Part shown: in pieces, positions 1 to 10,704 of the stretch
Numbering within the stretch: position 1 is the first letter of the stretch
Layout of the letters: each line of letters starts with the position of its first letter
Assembly (NCBI RefSeq): GCF_009905375.1
Contig: NC_133649.1
Coordinates: 221,801,380 to 221,865,379 of the forward strand
Direction of reading: 5' to 3'
Origin: Apium graveolens
Taxonomy: Eukaryota; Streptophyta; Magnoliopsida; Apiales; Apiaceae
DNA: 64,000 bases
The notes under the pieces: model-generated
The model's database searches: none
Told to the model about the DNA's origin: nothing
Seen by the model: the letters and a program-made list of their open reading frames with translations, nothing else
Position numbers and translations under genes: made by a program

Positions 1-869
1 TTACAACTGATTTAGTCCGATTAGCCATTTCTATAATATTGTCTATGAGTATCTCATATTATAAATATTTGACCCCATAAATATAATACATTCACTAAAT
101 CATAAATTTATGATGCAAAAAATATAATTTAATCTGACATTAATGACTTTTATGTTTATGTCTCTTAAGATTATATTTACCTTCGAGGATAATAAGAAAT
201 TGGAAATTCCCATACCAATGGAATTAAGAGTCAATTTGGGCATAATAAAATTATGAGGGCATTTTTCATACTTTTTGTAAAATGAATATCTGCTAAATTT
301 ACATAAAATCAACTTAGGGGTCACATAAATTAAAAAAGGGCTATAAAATAAATAGGTTTTCGGTCGTAATACACAATAATGAATCATTCTAGATGATAAT
401 CATTGAAAATGTATTTTATAGTTGTAAGTTTAATATTATTGTATGTCTTTATATCAAAAGGTGTATAATTTATTATTTATTGCAAAGATCTAGATTTCAT
501 AAATGAATTTTTATTTCACTTTCCTTCTTGAGTAATAGATTTGAATAAATATTTGATCTCTATGAAAAATATACACTTGGAGATAAAGTCCTGTACAAAA
601 TGGTCAACACCTCCTCATACAAAATCCAAACTAATCTCCAAATATCCAACCTACATAAAATCTCATATCTAATAAATATATGTACATAATAGTCAAAAGT
701 ATCTGATCTCTACATTTAGTAGATTGTTTGCATTTATTTCACATACTTACCCCATATAAATTAACACTATAGACTCTTTCATTTTTCTTCACCTTAAAAA
801 AAGACATACAATTGTTATACATGCATATTTTTCAAGTTTACACCCTCTTCTTGCTACCTAGAATTATCA
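1..869. other. AT-rich intergenic DNA upstream of the broken RING gene
   Basis: No coding region or repeat is recognised. A TATA-like stretch (CCATATAAATTAA near 752-765) lies about 105 bases before the first ATG at 870 and could be the core promoter of the disrupted RING gene, but this is inference from position only. Confidence 0.4.
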
Positions 870-1033
870 ATGACGGAAAATTCAAATCAACAACCCAACA
901 AAAATGAATCACTAAACGACCCAAATTTATCGATTGAACTTAATGATATGCCTAATATTACTCATCCTTCTACTACTGAGAACTTGGGAGAGGTCGGATT
1001 GCCAATGGAACCTGAATCTGAAGCCTTGGGTCT
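870..1033 (+). pseudogene. 5' part of RING-H2 gene, cut by TRIM-like insertion
   Basis: An open frame of 54 codons begins at ATG 870 and runs directly into the left LTR at 1034. The peptide is polar and acidic (Asn, Glu, Ser rich), as is common in the unstructured N-terminal part of plant RING1/CIP8-type ubiquitin ligases. The acidic sequence resumes right after the element (from 2116), so I infer one gene interrupted by the insertion. The flanks do not show a clean 5-bp target duplication: only TCT is shared. So either the junction was altered or the two halves are not exactly contiguous. There is no homology in this part that names the gene on its own. Confidence 0.5.
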
Positions 1034-1368
1034 TGTTGGAATAATCTTAAATTTAGTTATTAATTATTTGTTTATTTAATTATTAGATATTTAGCAATAG
1101 ATTAATTATTAGAGAAAAATATTAATTTAGAATTGTTTAGTAGTGGGGTAGTGGAGTAGTGGAGTTATGGAGTAAATTATGGACATGTAATTTACCCATT
1201 AATTAGTAGTGGTTAGTTTTAGTAATAGTTAGTTTTAATATGTTTGTAAAGCCTATATAATGGCTAGTTTACCTTGAGTTTTAGAAGAAGAATAAAAGTA
1301 AGTAAAAATAGCAGTACAAGTTCTCTGCAAAATGTAGGTGTCTTTTTCTTCTCTAAGTTTTTCCAACA
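1034..1368 (+). repeat. Left LTR of TRIM-like element
   Basis: A 335-bp terminal repeat with TG...CA ends inside the short inverted repeat TGTTGG/CCAACA. It contains TATATAA (near 1254) as a likely TATA box and AATAAAAG-type sequence downstream. Translation of the upstream gene terminates inside it at 1077-1079. Confidence 0.85.
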
Positions 1369-1780
1369 TTGGTATCAGAGCTATATGTTCTAGGGCTTGT
1401 GAGGCTCTTATAAAAATACATACATTTATATATATATATATATTAAGTATTTATCTGAGATTTCAAATGGCATTAAAAATTTCTCCATATATATTTAGTG
1501 AAATATCAAGATGAAATGGTACGTGGAAAAAGAAAAGAGAAGCAAGAATAAAAATGAAGGAGGAACATGAGCGGTGGAAATAATGATAAAGATATCATGG
1601 CACAAGAGGCCATGAAAGAAATTTTATTTTAGAGTTGTGGAGAGAAAGTGCTCCAAAGTGTTCTTGGAGAGAAGTGCTCAAAAGTGCTTTTGATGAGAAA
1701 GTGCATCAAAATTGATGGTGGTGAGAAGTGCATCACAGGCGAAGAGAAAGTGCTTCATAAATTTAAGATTATGGGGTGAA

Positions 1781-2115
1781 TGTTGGAATAATCTTAAATT
1801 TAGTTATTAATTATTTGTTTATTTAATTATTAGATATTTAGCAATAGATTAATTATTAGAGAAAAATATTAATTTAGAATTGTTTAGTAGTGGGGTAGTG
1901 GAGTAGTGGAGTTATGGAGTAAATTATGGACATGTAATTTACCCATTAATTAGTAGTGGTTAGTTTTAGTAATAGTTAATTTTAATATGTTTGTAAAGCC
2001 TATATAATGGCTAGTTTACCTTGAGTTTTAGAAGAAGAATAAAAGTAAGTAAAAATAGCAGTACAAGTTCTCTGCAAAATGTAGGTGTCTTTTTCTTCTC
2101 TAAGTTTTTCCAACA
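1781..2115 (+). repeat. Right LTR of TRIM-like element
   Basis: This is the partner of the 1034-1368 repeat, with one visible substitution (GTTAGT versus GTTAAT). The downstream RING frame runs open back into its last bases, which creates an artificial LTR-encoded start at 2085. Confidence 0.85.
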
Positions 2116-3012
2116 TCTTTGATGATCATGATCGGGAAAATAATGAAACTAATATGTTTCACCAAGAAAATGATGATACAGGTGGAGAGCACTTAGATTC
2201 AGAGGTACCATTGGATTTTAGTGATGATGATCATGAAACTAATTCGTCAACATATGAGTATGATGATATGAGTTCAAATGTTCATGTTTATCATATTCGT
2301 GGGTTGGATAGTGAGGCTTTCAGATTGGGTGTAGGGGCGGAGAATATGATTCGGGGTGATGTTGAGATGTATGTTGGAATGAGAGAAAGAAGCGAAACAG
2401 AAGTTGAGGGTATGGAAGAAATAGATGGATGGGGGAGCATAGAAGAAAGTCATGGTTGTAATGATGATATATTGGTTTTTGATTTTAGAGAACAAGGGGT
2501 TATGGATTTTTTAAGTCCCCAAAGTTGTTGTGACTGTAGGAGGTCATGCATCGGTGCTAGGAGGGAGAAATATCGATTTATGGATTCCGGATTTGGTTGA
2601 GACTGTATCTGCTTTGTATTTGCAACAACAGTGGGAAGATAGAAATATTCAAGGATGGAGACATGATGGTGTTGATGATGGTTACTATATTGGAGAGTAT
2701 GATATGGTGATTGATGACTATCTACTGGAGAGTGGGGCATACGGAACTCCGGCTGCTCTATCTGCTGTTGAGGATCTTGCTTCATGGGTCATTACCCAGG
2801 AAAATGATCATGTGAAATGTACTGTGTGTCTCGAAGAGTTTAAGGTAGGAGATATGACAAAGGTGTTACCTTGCTCCCACTACTATCATGAAGGTTGTAT
2901 TATACATTGGTTAGAGATGCATAATACATGTCCGGTCTGTCGATTTCAATTGCCCATAGATGACCCCGAGTATGAAGGTGAAGGAAACGAGGTAGTTGCT
3001 CCTCATGAATAG
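2116..3012 (+). pseudogene. RING-H2 E3 ubiquitin ligase (CIP8/RING1 type), 3' part, frameshifted
   Basis: The frame entering at 2116 encodes a long acidic region and runs to a stop at 2598-2600. A second frame (from before 2530 to 3012) carries the conserved C-terminal half. The residues CTVC...CPVC (codons 2818-2940) form a canonical RING-H2 with spacing C-x2-C-x14-C-x-H-x2-H-x2-C-x10-C-x2-C. It is preceded by YGTP...SAVEDL, the stretch typical of plant RING1/CIP8-like ligases before the RING. Such proteins recruit E2 enzymes to ubiquitinate targets. The frame change lies in about 2515-2530, where a CCCC run is a likely slip site. An unrecognised small intron is the alternative. Together with the insertion at 1034 this looks like a dead or dying allele. 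Family assignment is firm; the exact orthologue is not. Confidence 0.75.
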
Positions 3013-3094
3013 TAACATTAGCCGATTGCTATCACCTACCTCTACCTGTATGAAAGAATAATCCAGCTGCTTTATGTCCGAGCACCAGACGTGC

Positions 3095-3310
3095 CGCAAG
3101 GGTTGGCTCAGTTGGCTAAAGAGAGGAAAATTGTCCTCTTGGTCACATGTTCGAATCTCACGGGAGGAGAATTTATGATTATGCCTCCTGAGTCAGAGCA
3201 CTGTTGAGTAAATTTGAATCGAAATCGGTCCAAATTTGGAGTTTTAGGCCACTCTTGGAGTTGACCTTATAAAGGTTGTACATTAAGCCGACACCAAATT
3301 TGGACCGAAA
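3095..3310 (+). mobile_element. Candidate tRNA-derived SINE
   Basis: A box-A-like GGCTCAGTTGGCTAAAG (about 3105) is followed some 40 bases later by a box-B-like GTTCGAATC (about 3150), the spacing of an internal RNA polymerase III promoter. No acceptor stem pairs up, so it is not a tRNA gene. The body ends around 3300 before a T-rich tract. No clear target duplication was seen, and the right border is uncertain because related words (GGTCCAAATTTGGA) recur in inverted form near 3290 and direct form near 3905. Confidence 0.5.
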
Positions 3311-4064
3311 TTAAAATAATAGTTTTTAATGTATTTTTTTTAGTTTATTACATAAAGTTTTGATTTCGGGTATTTATAAATGCAATTAACCGATATTAGG
3401 ATATTATTATTATTTATTTAAATAATAATTTAAATAAAAAATATTTAAACGTAATTAAATAAATATTATTGCATTTCTTGAATTCAAATTACGAATACAT
3501 TCAAACATTAAAATAAAGATTACAACACATAAACTTAATTTGAAACACAACATAAATGAAAATGTGATGAGAACTAAATTATTAATTTAGTCCGAAAAAT
3601 TAAACCGACTTTCTCCAAGATAGTCAAAATATGTAAGGTTTTATTAACGGTTTTATTATAAAAATTATAACTATATATGCTTACTATTTTTCATATATAT
3701 TTGAAGTTTAATTAGAATTCTATTATTCATTTATTAACAATTTTAAAATAAAACAAGTAATTAATAAGAATAATAAAATATAAAAATAATATCTTATATC
3801 ATATAAAAATAATATATTTATTATTATAAAACCTTAAAATAATTAAATACATATTTTGAGATTTAGACCGAAATTTAAACCAAACTGTTGGAGTTGAAGA
3901 GGGGTTCGGTCCAAATTTGGATTAAACTCTTGGAGTTGTGTAAGTCCTAGCCTCCTAGGCACTCACTTTATTTTATTTCATTTTATAATGCAAGATTATA
4001 TTTATCCCGTACATTGTTATATGTGTTGATATTATGAAAATTATAGAATTCATGTCAATGTAGC
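3311..4064. other. AT-rich spacer with inverted words
   Basis: No gene is seen. Copies of a CCAAATTTGG-centred word near 3225, 3290 and 3905 in mixed orientation hint at an old inverted-repeat element, but borders and duplications could not be set. Confidence 0.35.
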
Positions 4065-4072
4065 CATACGAG

Positions 4073-4819
4073 TAGGGATGGCAATTTGTACCGAACCGAT
4101 GGATACCCGATCCATACCGATCCGATCGGGTTTTACCAAACCCGAATATTTCGGGTTTGGATTCGGGTTCGGGTTTGATTTTTAAACCCGAACCATTTTC
4201 GGGTTGGGTTTGGGTTTAAGGCATACCGTTCCGAACCCGACCCGAAAACCCGAAACCCGTTCCGTTCCGACCCGAACCCGAACCCGATCCGAAACCCGTG
4301 TTAATATATAAATAATATTTTATATTTTAAAAGTAGTAATATAATATAATATATAATATATTACTAATATTAGTACTAAAAAATTATACTTTTTACAAAT
4401 TATTGCATTAAAGTCATTGAAATATGTTTTTAGCAAGCATGTTCAATACAAGTATACTAAAGGTCAAGATTATTGCTTTATTTCACTAACAATTTTATTC
4501 ATAGAGGTATGATCCATTATCTTCTGTGAACCTTCTAATTCAACCCCAAAAATTTCAATATCGTCGTATTAATGAGCACTTTACTCAAATTAGATCATAG
4601 TAATTTTTCACTAGAGTTTCTGCAAATTAAGATGTAATTTAATAGTGATCTACAAACCCGAACCCGAACCGAGTCCGAACCGAACCCGATGGGTTAGGGT
4701 TCGGGTTTAGTGGTTCGGGTTTTTCCGGGTTCGGGTTCGGGTTCGGGTTTGGCAAAAATAATCGGGGTCGGGTTTGGTTTTTGCTAAACCCGTTTCGACC
4801 GACCCGATTGCCATCCCTA
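4073..4819. mobile_element. hAT-type MITE with CCCGAA-rich interior
   Basis: Terminal inverted repeats TAGGGATGGCAAT (4073) and ATTGCCATCCCTA (ending 4819) are bounded by a perfect 8-bp duplication CATACGAG (4065-4072 and 4820-4827), which is the hAT signature. The 747-bp element encodes nothing. Both arms, about 4085-4305 and 4655-4805, are packed with CCCGAA/TTCGGG words in complementary orientation, so the element can fold on itself, while the middle is plain AT-rich DNA. Transposition would depend on an autonomous hAT transposase elsewhere. Confidence 0.88.
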
Positions 4820-4911
4820 CATACGAGAGTTTAATGTGTATTGCAAATTTGTTTTCGCAAAGACCAACTGGTCAATACAATCGTGATAATAAACACATAC
4901 AAAGAATTATA

Positions 4912-5309
4912 TAAGGGCATGTTTGTTTCCCAACTTATAAGTTACTTATAAATTATAAACCCGTAACAGATTATCGACACATGTTTATCAATCCAACTTT
5001 ATAAGTTGATAAGTTGGATGTTATTAATAATATACTTTTTCTTAACTTATTTTAAATTTTTACCTTTTCATTAACTTTAGTTTTAAAATTAATATTTTAA
5101 AATGTTAATCTAATTTAAAATTCATGAATTAGGAAATTGCATTTAAAAATTAGTTTAATTCATTTAAGTAAAAAGAATTCTGACTTACAAGTAAAATTAT
5201 ACAAATACTGATATAACTTATAAGTATTCATTTAACTATCACTTATAAATCACTTATTCATATTAACTAATATGTTATTTATTTCAAAATTTTCCAAACG
5301 GACACTTAA
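4912..5309. mobile_element. Possible degenerate MITE
   Basis: The ends GGGCATGTTTGTTT (left) and AAACGGACACTT (right) are imperfect inverted repeats, and inner ACTTATAAGT words recur in both orientations. This resembles hAT-like MITEs of plants. No target duplication could be matched, so the call rests on the ends and inner palindromes only. Confidence 0.4.
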
Positions 5310-5323
5310 TAAATTATCAATAC

Positions 5324-5858
5324 TAGGGGTGGCAAAATCAGACACGACCTGAAATCCGACACGAACCCAACCCACAAAAAAACGAATTAGGGTTGAGGAT
5401 TTTGACTTTCGGGTCAGATTCGGGTTGGGTAAAAATTTACCCGAAAAAATCGGGTCATTTTCAGGTTGACCCGAAATACCCGAGCCCGACCTGTTTATTT
5501 AAATAATTAAAAAATATATATTATATATGTATATAAATGGTAGGTTATATTTTATAAATCATTTGTAATATTGTTTTTTATTATATTTCTATTTTTTATA
5601 TTAATTTGACATAACATTTTAGTTTTGTAATGATGTAAATTAATTTTTTTAATCTTAATTTTATTAATTTATTCTAAATTTTGGGTTATTTCGGGTCAAA
5701 CAGGTCAATTTTGGGTTACTCGGGTACCTACCAGGTCGGGTTCGTGTCACAGTTTTTGAACCCATTTCGGGTCGGGTCGGGTTCGGGTAAGACTAAAAAA
5801 AATAAGGTACATCCAACCCGACACGAACCCGACCCAAAACCCGAAATTGCTACCCCTA
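5324..5858. mobile_element. Second hAT-type MITE with CCCGAA-rich arms
   Basis: The ends TAGGGGTGGCAA (5324) and TTGCTACCCCTA (ending 5858) are imperfect terminal inverted repeats, flanked by a perfect 8-bp duplication ATCAATAC (5316-5323 and 5859-5866). The 535-bp element is non-coding. Its arms again consist of CCCGA/TCGGG words in opposite orientation around an AT-rich middle. End sequence and arm words are related to the element at 4073 but not close copies, so they are separate members of one broad group. Confidence 0.88.
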
Positions 5859-6019
5859 ATCAATACTATGAACTATTTACATTATATAATATATTTCAAT
5901 ATGGCACAAAGAACGATCATGTGTGAAAGAAGCTTGGTTTCTTATGCAACTAATTTATTCATAATTTAATTCATGTCATGTGGCTATACCTATTATTGAA
6001 TTTTATAAATATGAATGAC

Positions 6020-6520
6020 CACTACACCATAAAATGACTACTGTAACACCAAAAAAACGTTGCATTAGGGGGTAAATATGTTGCTTTTGCCCCACTTTTA
6101 AGCTAAGGTAACATTTTCTTAAAGATAGGTTTTTCCATGTTGGCTTAGGGGTCTAAGGTAACATCTTTGGTGCCTAAGGAAACATCATTTTTTAACTTGT
6201 TTATACGTTGCCTTAGCTTGCTAATGCAACAGAAAGAGAGATCAGTTGTAACTTATTTTTTATGTTACCTTAGAGTTTTAAAATATTTTTAAAAAGTGGG
6301 CCCCAAGGTGGGACCCACTAGCTGACATGGCAAATGTGGGCCCCACAGTGCTGAGTTGTCTTGATGACGTGACAAGTGGGCCCATAGAACCTACTATAAC
6401 ATTTTGAGAAGCTGTTGTAACATTATAACTAGCCTAATAAAACCTTTTAAACATAATATGGGAACAGTTTAGGAGGCTATTGTAACACTTTAGTACAAAC
6501 AAATTGAAATACTTATTCTG
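6020..6520. repeat. Left subterminal repeat region of CACTA-like element
   Basis: Starts CACTACACCATA. Words of the type CTAAGGTAACAT, GTTGCCTTAG and GTTACCTTAG recur in both orientations, the pattern of transposase-binding subterminal repeats in CACTA elements. Non-coding. Confidence 0.6.
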
Positions 6521-6626
6521 TAAACTGAAGAATCCCAATTATACAACTTCATAACTGCAAATTAATGCATCCAACCCAAAAATTAAACATCCAAATATAC
6601 AACCAAATTAAACATCCAAACTAACT

Positions 6627-6739
6627 ATAATCACTACTGGTATGTCTCTGAAAGATGACTCTTTTATTTTCTTGAGCAGATCATAGCTTGTCATTCCAGG
6701 CATACAGTAGTCTGTTATAATAAGATTCACTGCCATTTT
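6627..6739 (-). pseudogene. Type-A response regulator (ARR8/9-like) receiver exon fragment
   Basis: Read on the minus strand, an AG acceptor at 6741-6740 opens an exon encoding [13 protein letters not shown] followed by a [14 protein letters not shown] stretch and DIPVV. This is the heart of the receiver domain of cytokinin-responsive type-A regulators, with the phosphoacceptor Asp in ITDYCMPG. The match stops after VVI, where the sequence changes to unrelated DNA with a stop. So the exon is truncated. It sits with another exon of the same gene (6831-6925 plus 21786-21796) in the CACTA-like region. The original protein would relay phosphate from histidine kinases; this fragment cannot. Confidence 0.88.
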
Positions 6740-6830
6740 CTGAAATCAAGAAGACCAAGTTTTAACAATCCAGAAGTGCATATAACTGAGCCCTTTTGAA
6801 GTTGCAGCTTTAAACAAATGAAATGAGTAC

Positions 6831-6925
6831 CTGTTGATTTATTGGAGATGTAATGCTTTGTTGAGACTGATTTGTTCATCATCTTCATGCAATTCAAGAA
6901 ATTCTAAAGCTTTACTACCAGAATC
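6831..6925 (-). pseudogene. ARR8/9-like exon, 3' portion (split by solo LTR)
   Basis: On the minus strand this part encodes SGSKALEFLELHEDDEQ, the segment after the VDSG motif of ARR8/9-type regulators. It ends at a GT donor at 6830-6829. A frame change after DDEQ puts a stop in the exon; the other frame gives a Gln/Ser/Pro-rich linker as expected for the family. The first 11 bases of the exon are at 21786-21796, on the other side of the solo LTR. Together with its shared GAATC duplication this proves the LTR landed inside the exon. Confidence 0.85.
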
Positions 6926-7687
6926 TGATACGATTTACGGATGAGCGGAAGCGTGAAATAACAATTATTCCGTAAAAACCATATACCGCACATATAGAAA
7001 AACATATAAAAGGGAAAAACTGAGGAATCAAAACCATACCTCGTGAATCGAAGCTTTATAAAACTGGAGTGCTAGCAGTTGCTCCTCAGTGTGTGAAGCA
7101 CTCTACCGGTATCCACCAAAAACGATCCGCTTCGATGAACCTTTTTATAAAACCAAGCTTTTATAAAAATGGAGTTTTTGGGAGAGAGAGAGAAGAAGAA
7201 GATGGAGGCTAGGGTTTTCACAAAACCAAAGTTGTGTATCTTATCATTTTGAGCCATCCATCTCATTCTATTTATAGGACTCACCTAGGGTTTTATAATA
7301 TATCTTTATATATATTAACCCCCACATTTTATCTTCATAAAATGCTTTAATAATAATTAAAACTATTTTAATCATTATTTCTTTTCTTAACTATTTAGAA
7401 AATAATTCTCTCTCTCATTATTTCATCAAAGAAAATATTCTTTTATGGTGTGACCCTGTAGGTTCAATATTATGCCGGTAGTAGAAATAAATAATAATAA
7501 ACTTTTATTAATTATTTATATGAATATTAAAATTCACTAAATATAATTAACTGATTAATTATATTTATTCTACATCGTGAGTGATGCTTCTCAACATATC
7601 GCGACTATCCGGATAATATGAATTCACTGCTTAGAATACCAAGAACCTGTCAGCGAATAGTTACCGTACAATTAACTCCTTCTACCC

Positions 7688-8298
7688 TGTTAGATATATT
7701 TGATAATGTCATGGCTAATATAATTTATGTTTAGATTTCAGATCTTACTTAACAGGACAAATCAGTACTTAACTGTTGATCAGTACTTATACTGGAAGTC
7801 AGGACTTAAGGATATCAGTACTTATATTATCAGGAGATAATCATCAGAAGTTAGATATCAGAACTTAAGTGCTGAAGGATGATCAGAGAAGGACATTAGC
7901 TGATTAAAGGAAAGAAGATCGAGATAAACATAAGAAGAGATATGCATGAAGAAGAAATTCCGTGAAGAATGGAATACTTGGAAGAAAAGATATCTGACTG
8001 ATATATTTTAGAAAGCAGAATTATATTCCATATCAATTAGTAATTATCTTGTAACTGTGTAGTATATAAATACAGACATAGGGTTTACACTAAAAGTGTT
8101 AATATATTCGAGAAGATTATTCATTGTAACCCTAGCAGCTCTCGTGATATTTGTTCATCACTGAGAGGTAACAGTTCCATACTGTAACAGAGTTTATTAT
8201 TTCAATAAAGTTTTTTTTCTGTTACTTAATATATTAAAGTTCGATTTGATTGTATTATACACTGTATTCACCCCCTCTACAGTGTGTGTGACCTAACA
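7688..8298 (+). repeat. 5' LTR of Sirevirus-like Copia
   Basis: 611 bp. Contains GTATATAAATA (about 8062) as likely TATA box and AATAAAG (about 8202). Several ATCAGTACTTA and one TATCAGAACTTA word occur in its first third. They are the reverse complement of the TAAGTTCTGATA-type words scattered through the interior. Confidence 0.92.
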
Positions 8299-8300
8299 AG

Positions 8301-8312
8301 TGGTATCAGAGC
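8301..8312 (+). other. Primer binding site, tRNA-iMet type
   Basis: TGGTATCAGAGC is complementary to the 3' end of plant initiator methionine tRNA. It lies two bases after the LTR end, where minus-strand DNA synthesis would start. Confidence 0.92.
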
Positions 8313-8354
8313 TTATCTGTTAACACACATACAACTAAAGATCCATACACAATC

Positions 8355-10704
8355 ATGTATGACACAAAAACTCCAACTAAGCCTACCAAAACTGAAGAAC
8401 CTCCGAAGCCACAAATTCAAAGTCGGTATGAGACTATCAGGGTTCCCATACTGAGACCATCTGAATATCCCATATGGAAGGTAAGGATGACCATGTTCCT
8501 GGAAGCAACAGATCCAGAATACCTTGATAGAATCAAGGAAGGCCCTCATAAACCAACCAAGCTCGCAGTTGCAGTTGCAGGTGAAGCAGCAAAGACCGTA
8601 CCAAAGGAGAAGAGTTATTATACTGCTGAAGATATAGCATCAATTGCTAAAGATGCCAAGGTACGACACTTACTGCATAGTGTCCATTGATAATGTAATG
8701 TCAAACAGGGTAATCAACTGCAAGACTGCTAAGGAGATATGGGATGCTCTAGAAACAAGGTGTCAGGGAACGGAGATAATTAAGAAGAACAGGAAGACAA
8801 TACTCACTCAAGAGTATGAACACTTTGACTCAAAGACTAATGAGTCATTGAATGATTTATATGATAGATTTGTCAAACTTTTGAATGATTTGTCATTGAT
8901 TAATAAAGAGTATGATCTTGAAGATTCAAACCTTAAGTTCCTGTTAGCTCTTCCTGAATGCTGGGATTTGAAGGCAACGACAATAAGAGACAACTATAAT
9001 CTTGATGAAACAACTCTTGACGAAATCTATGGTATGCTCAAGACTCATGAGCTTGAGATGGAACAAAGAAGCAAGAGGAAAGGAGGAAAGTCAAGGACAG
9101 TTGCTCTTAAGGCTGAAGAAGAATTCCCCAAAGCAGCTTCCTCAAGGAAAGACAAGGGTAAAGCTCTTGTCATAAAGTCTGAAACTGAGTCATCAAGTTC
9201 TGAAAGTGATGATGACTCAGATTCTGAAAGCTTGCCTGAGACTGATGCTGATGAGGAGATGATGAAGCTGTGTGCTCTTATGGTGAAAGGAATCACAAAG
9301 ATTGCATACAGGAAGTTCAGGAAGGGAAAGAAGTTTTCCAGGAAAGGCATAAGTTCTGATAAGAAGAATTTCAGAAGATCTGAAGGCAGAGGAGGAAAGT
9401 CTGACAGAGGAGATTACGCCAATGTTAAATGCTATAACTGTGGTGAGAAAGGCCACATATCTCCTGATTGCAAGAAGGTAAAGGGTGACAAAGGCAAGGC
9501 TCTTGTCACAAAGCAGAAAAGTTGGACAGACACCTCAGACTCTGAAAGTGAGGAAAACTATGCATTGATGGCAAATGCTGATAAAGAAAGTGCTGAGAGC
9601 AGTTCTGAAGCTGCTGAAACAAAGGTACCTCAGACTACTTATGCTTTTCATACTGATGATATTAATGAATTGAGAAGATATCTTAAAACCATGTTTGTTA
9701 GTTATAGAGATCAAACTTTAACATGTGAAAGATTAACTTCTGAAAATCTTGCATTTAAGAAAAGAAATGATTTCTTAGAAAAAGAGTTAGTCATGTTCCA
9801 TCAAACTCAGAAGGATAGAGATGATGCTTTTTATGTTAGGGATGAAGTGCTAAAAATGAATGAATCTCTAAAAACTGAGTTAGAAAAGGAAAGAGAGATT
9901 ATCAGGACTTGGACTAACTCTGGCAAAACAACTCAAAATTTGCTAAGTAGTGGAAACTGGAAAGAGGGCTTAGGTTATGGAGAACATAAGAATGATAAAG
10001 GAACTGAAGAAATTAAGTCTGTTGATAAGCAAAAGCCAAAGTTAAAACCTGTTAAGTTTGTAACTGTAAAGTCTGAAAATAAGAAATCAGAAGTTACAAA
10101 GGAATTAACTTCTGACAAACTAAAACAGGAAAAGACAGCTGAAGTGAACATAGGCTTAATGACAAAGAAGCAGCTTAAGCATAAACTGAAAGATGTTAAG
10201 AATGCAAACAAGGTAAAATCACCTAAGAAAAATAGGAATGGAAAGGAAGGTGTGAATAAAAGCAATAATTATAAACCTGTTCCTGATGCTTCTAGGAAAA
10301 CATGTCATAACTATGGAAGTTCTAACCATCTGGCTTCTTTTTGCAGGAAGAATAAGAATATTAACTCCTTACCTTCAAAATCAGGAGTTAAGAGTCAGTC
10401 TGTTAGATACAAACCATAAAATCCTTGTTTTTATTGTGGTAGTTTATGGCATTTCATTTATACTTGTAAGGAATATCATAGCTTGTACTATGATTATTAT
10501 CAAATAAAACCTTCTTTGAAGAAAGTTTCCATTGTTCCTTCTAGTGTAAATTCTGATTCAAAGTCTGATAGTGTAAGTTCTGATAAGAAAAATGTTAACA
10601 TAAACTCTGATGCTAAATCCGCTGCAAATGTTAACAAACTTAATAAGGCCAAAGGATCGAAGCAAGTCTGGGTCCTTAAAACTAATAATTAGTGGTCTTT
10701 ATGA
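8355..10704 (+). pseudogene. gag: Sirevirus-like gag, frameshifted and with stops
   Basis: ATG 8355 opens a frame ending near 8690. The rest of gag continues in the next frame from about 8644, so one base was gained or lost near 8670-8690. The second part has the Copia gag capsid-like domain (KEIWDALETRCQG...), a basic stretch and a CCHC knuckle CYNCGEKGHISPDC, then a coiled-coil-like segment. A degenerate knuckle (second Cys replaced by Tyr, about 10297) and a further CFYCGSLWHFIYTC knuckle (about 10423) follow. The last one lies after an in-frame TAA at 10417-10419. A TAG at 10690-10692 separates gag from protease. Gag would build the virus-like particle and bind RNA; this copy cannot make it in one piece. 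Confidence 0.88.

Larger units (their letters stand above)
1034..2115 (+). mobile_element. TRIM-like non-autonomous LTR retrotransposon
   Basis: Two 335-bp direct repeats (1034-1368 and 1781-2115) start TGTTGG and end CCAACA and differ by one base that I can see. A tRNA-iMet primer binding site, TGGTATCAGAGC, follows the left LTR at 1370-1381 after one spacer base. The internal part is only 412 bp and has no gag or pol. It holds about five imperfect repeats of GAGAAAGTGC-type units (about 1640-1760) and a weak purine stretch before the right LTR. Size and lack of coding capacity fit a TRIM or a deletion derivative of a Copia element. The near-identity of the LTRs shows a recent insertion, in the RING gene. 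A perfect target duplication is not visible. Confidence 0.85.

Noticed and set aside
3095..3170. Functional tRNA gene
   Set aside because: A and B boxes are present, but no acceptor or anticodon stem pairs and no plausible tRNA fold exists; a tRNA-derived SINE is simpler.
4130..4800. Telomere-like repeat from CCCGAA words
   Set aside because: Plant telomeres are CCCTAAA; the words here lie inside a MITE with clear ends and 8-bp duplication.
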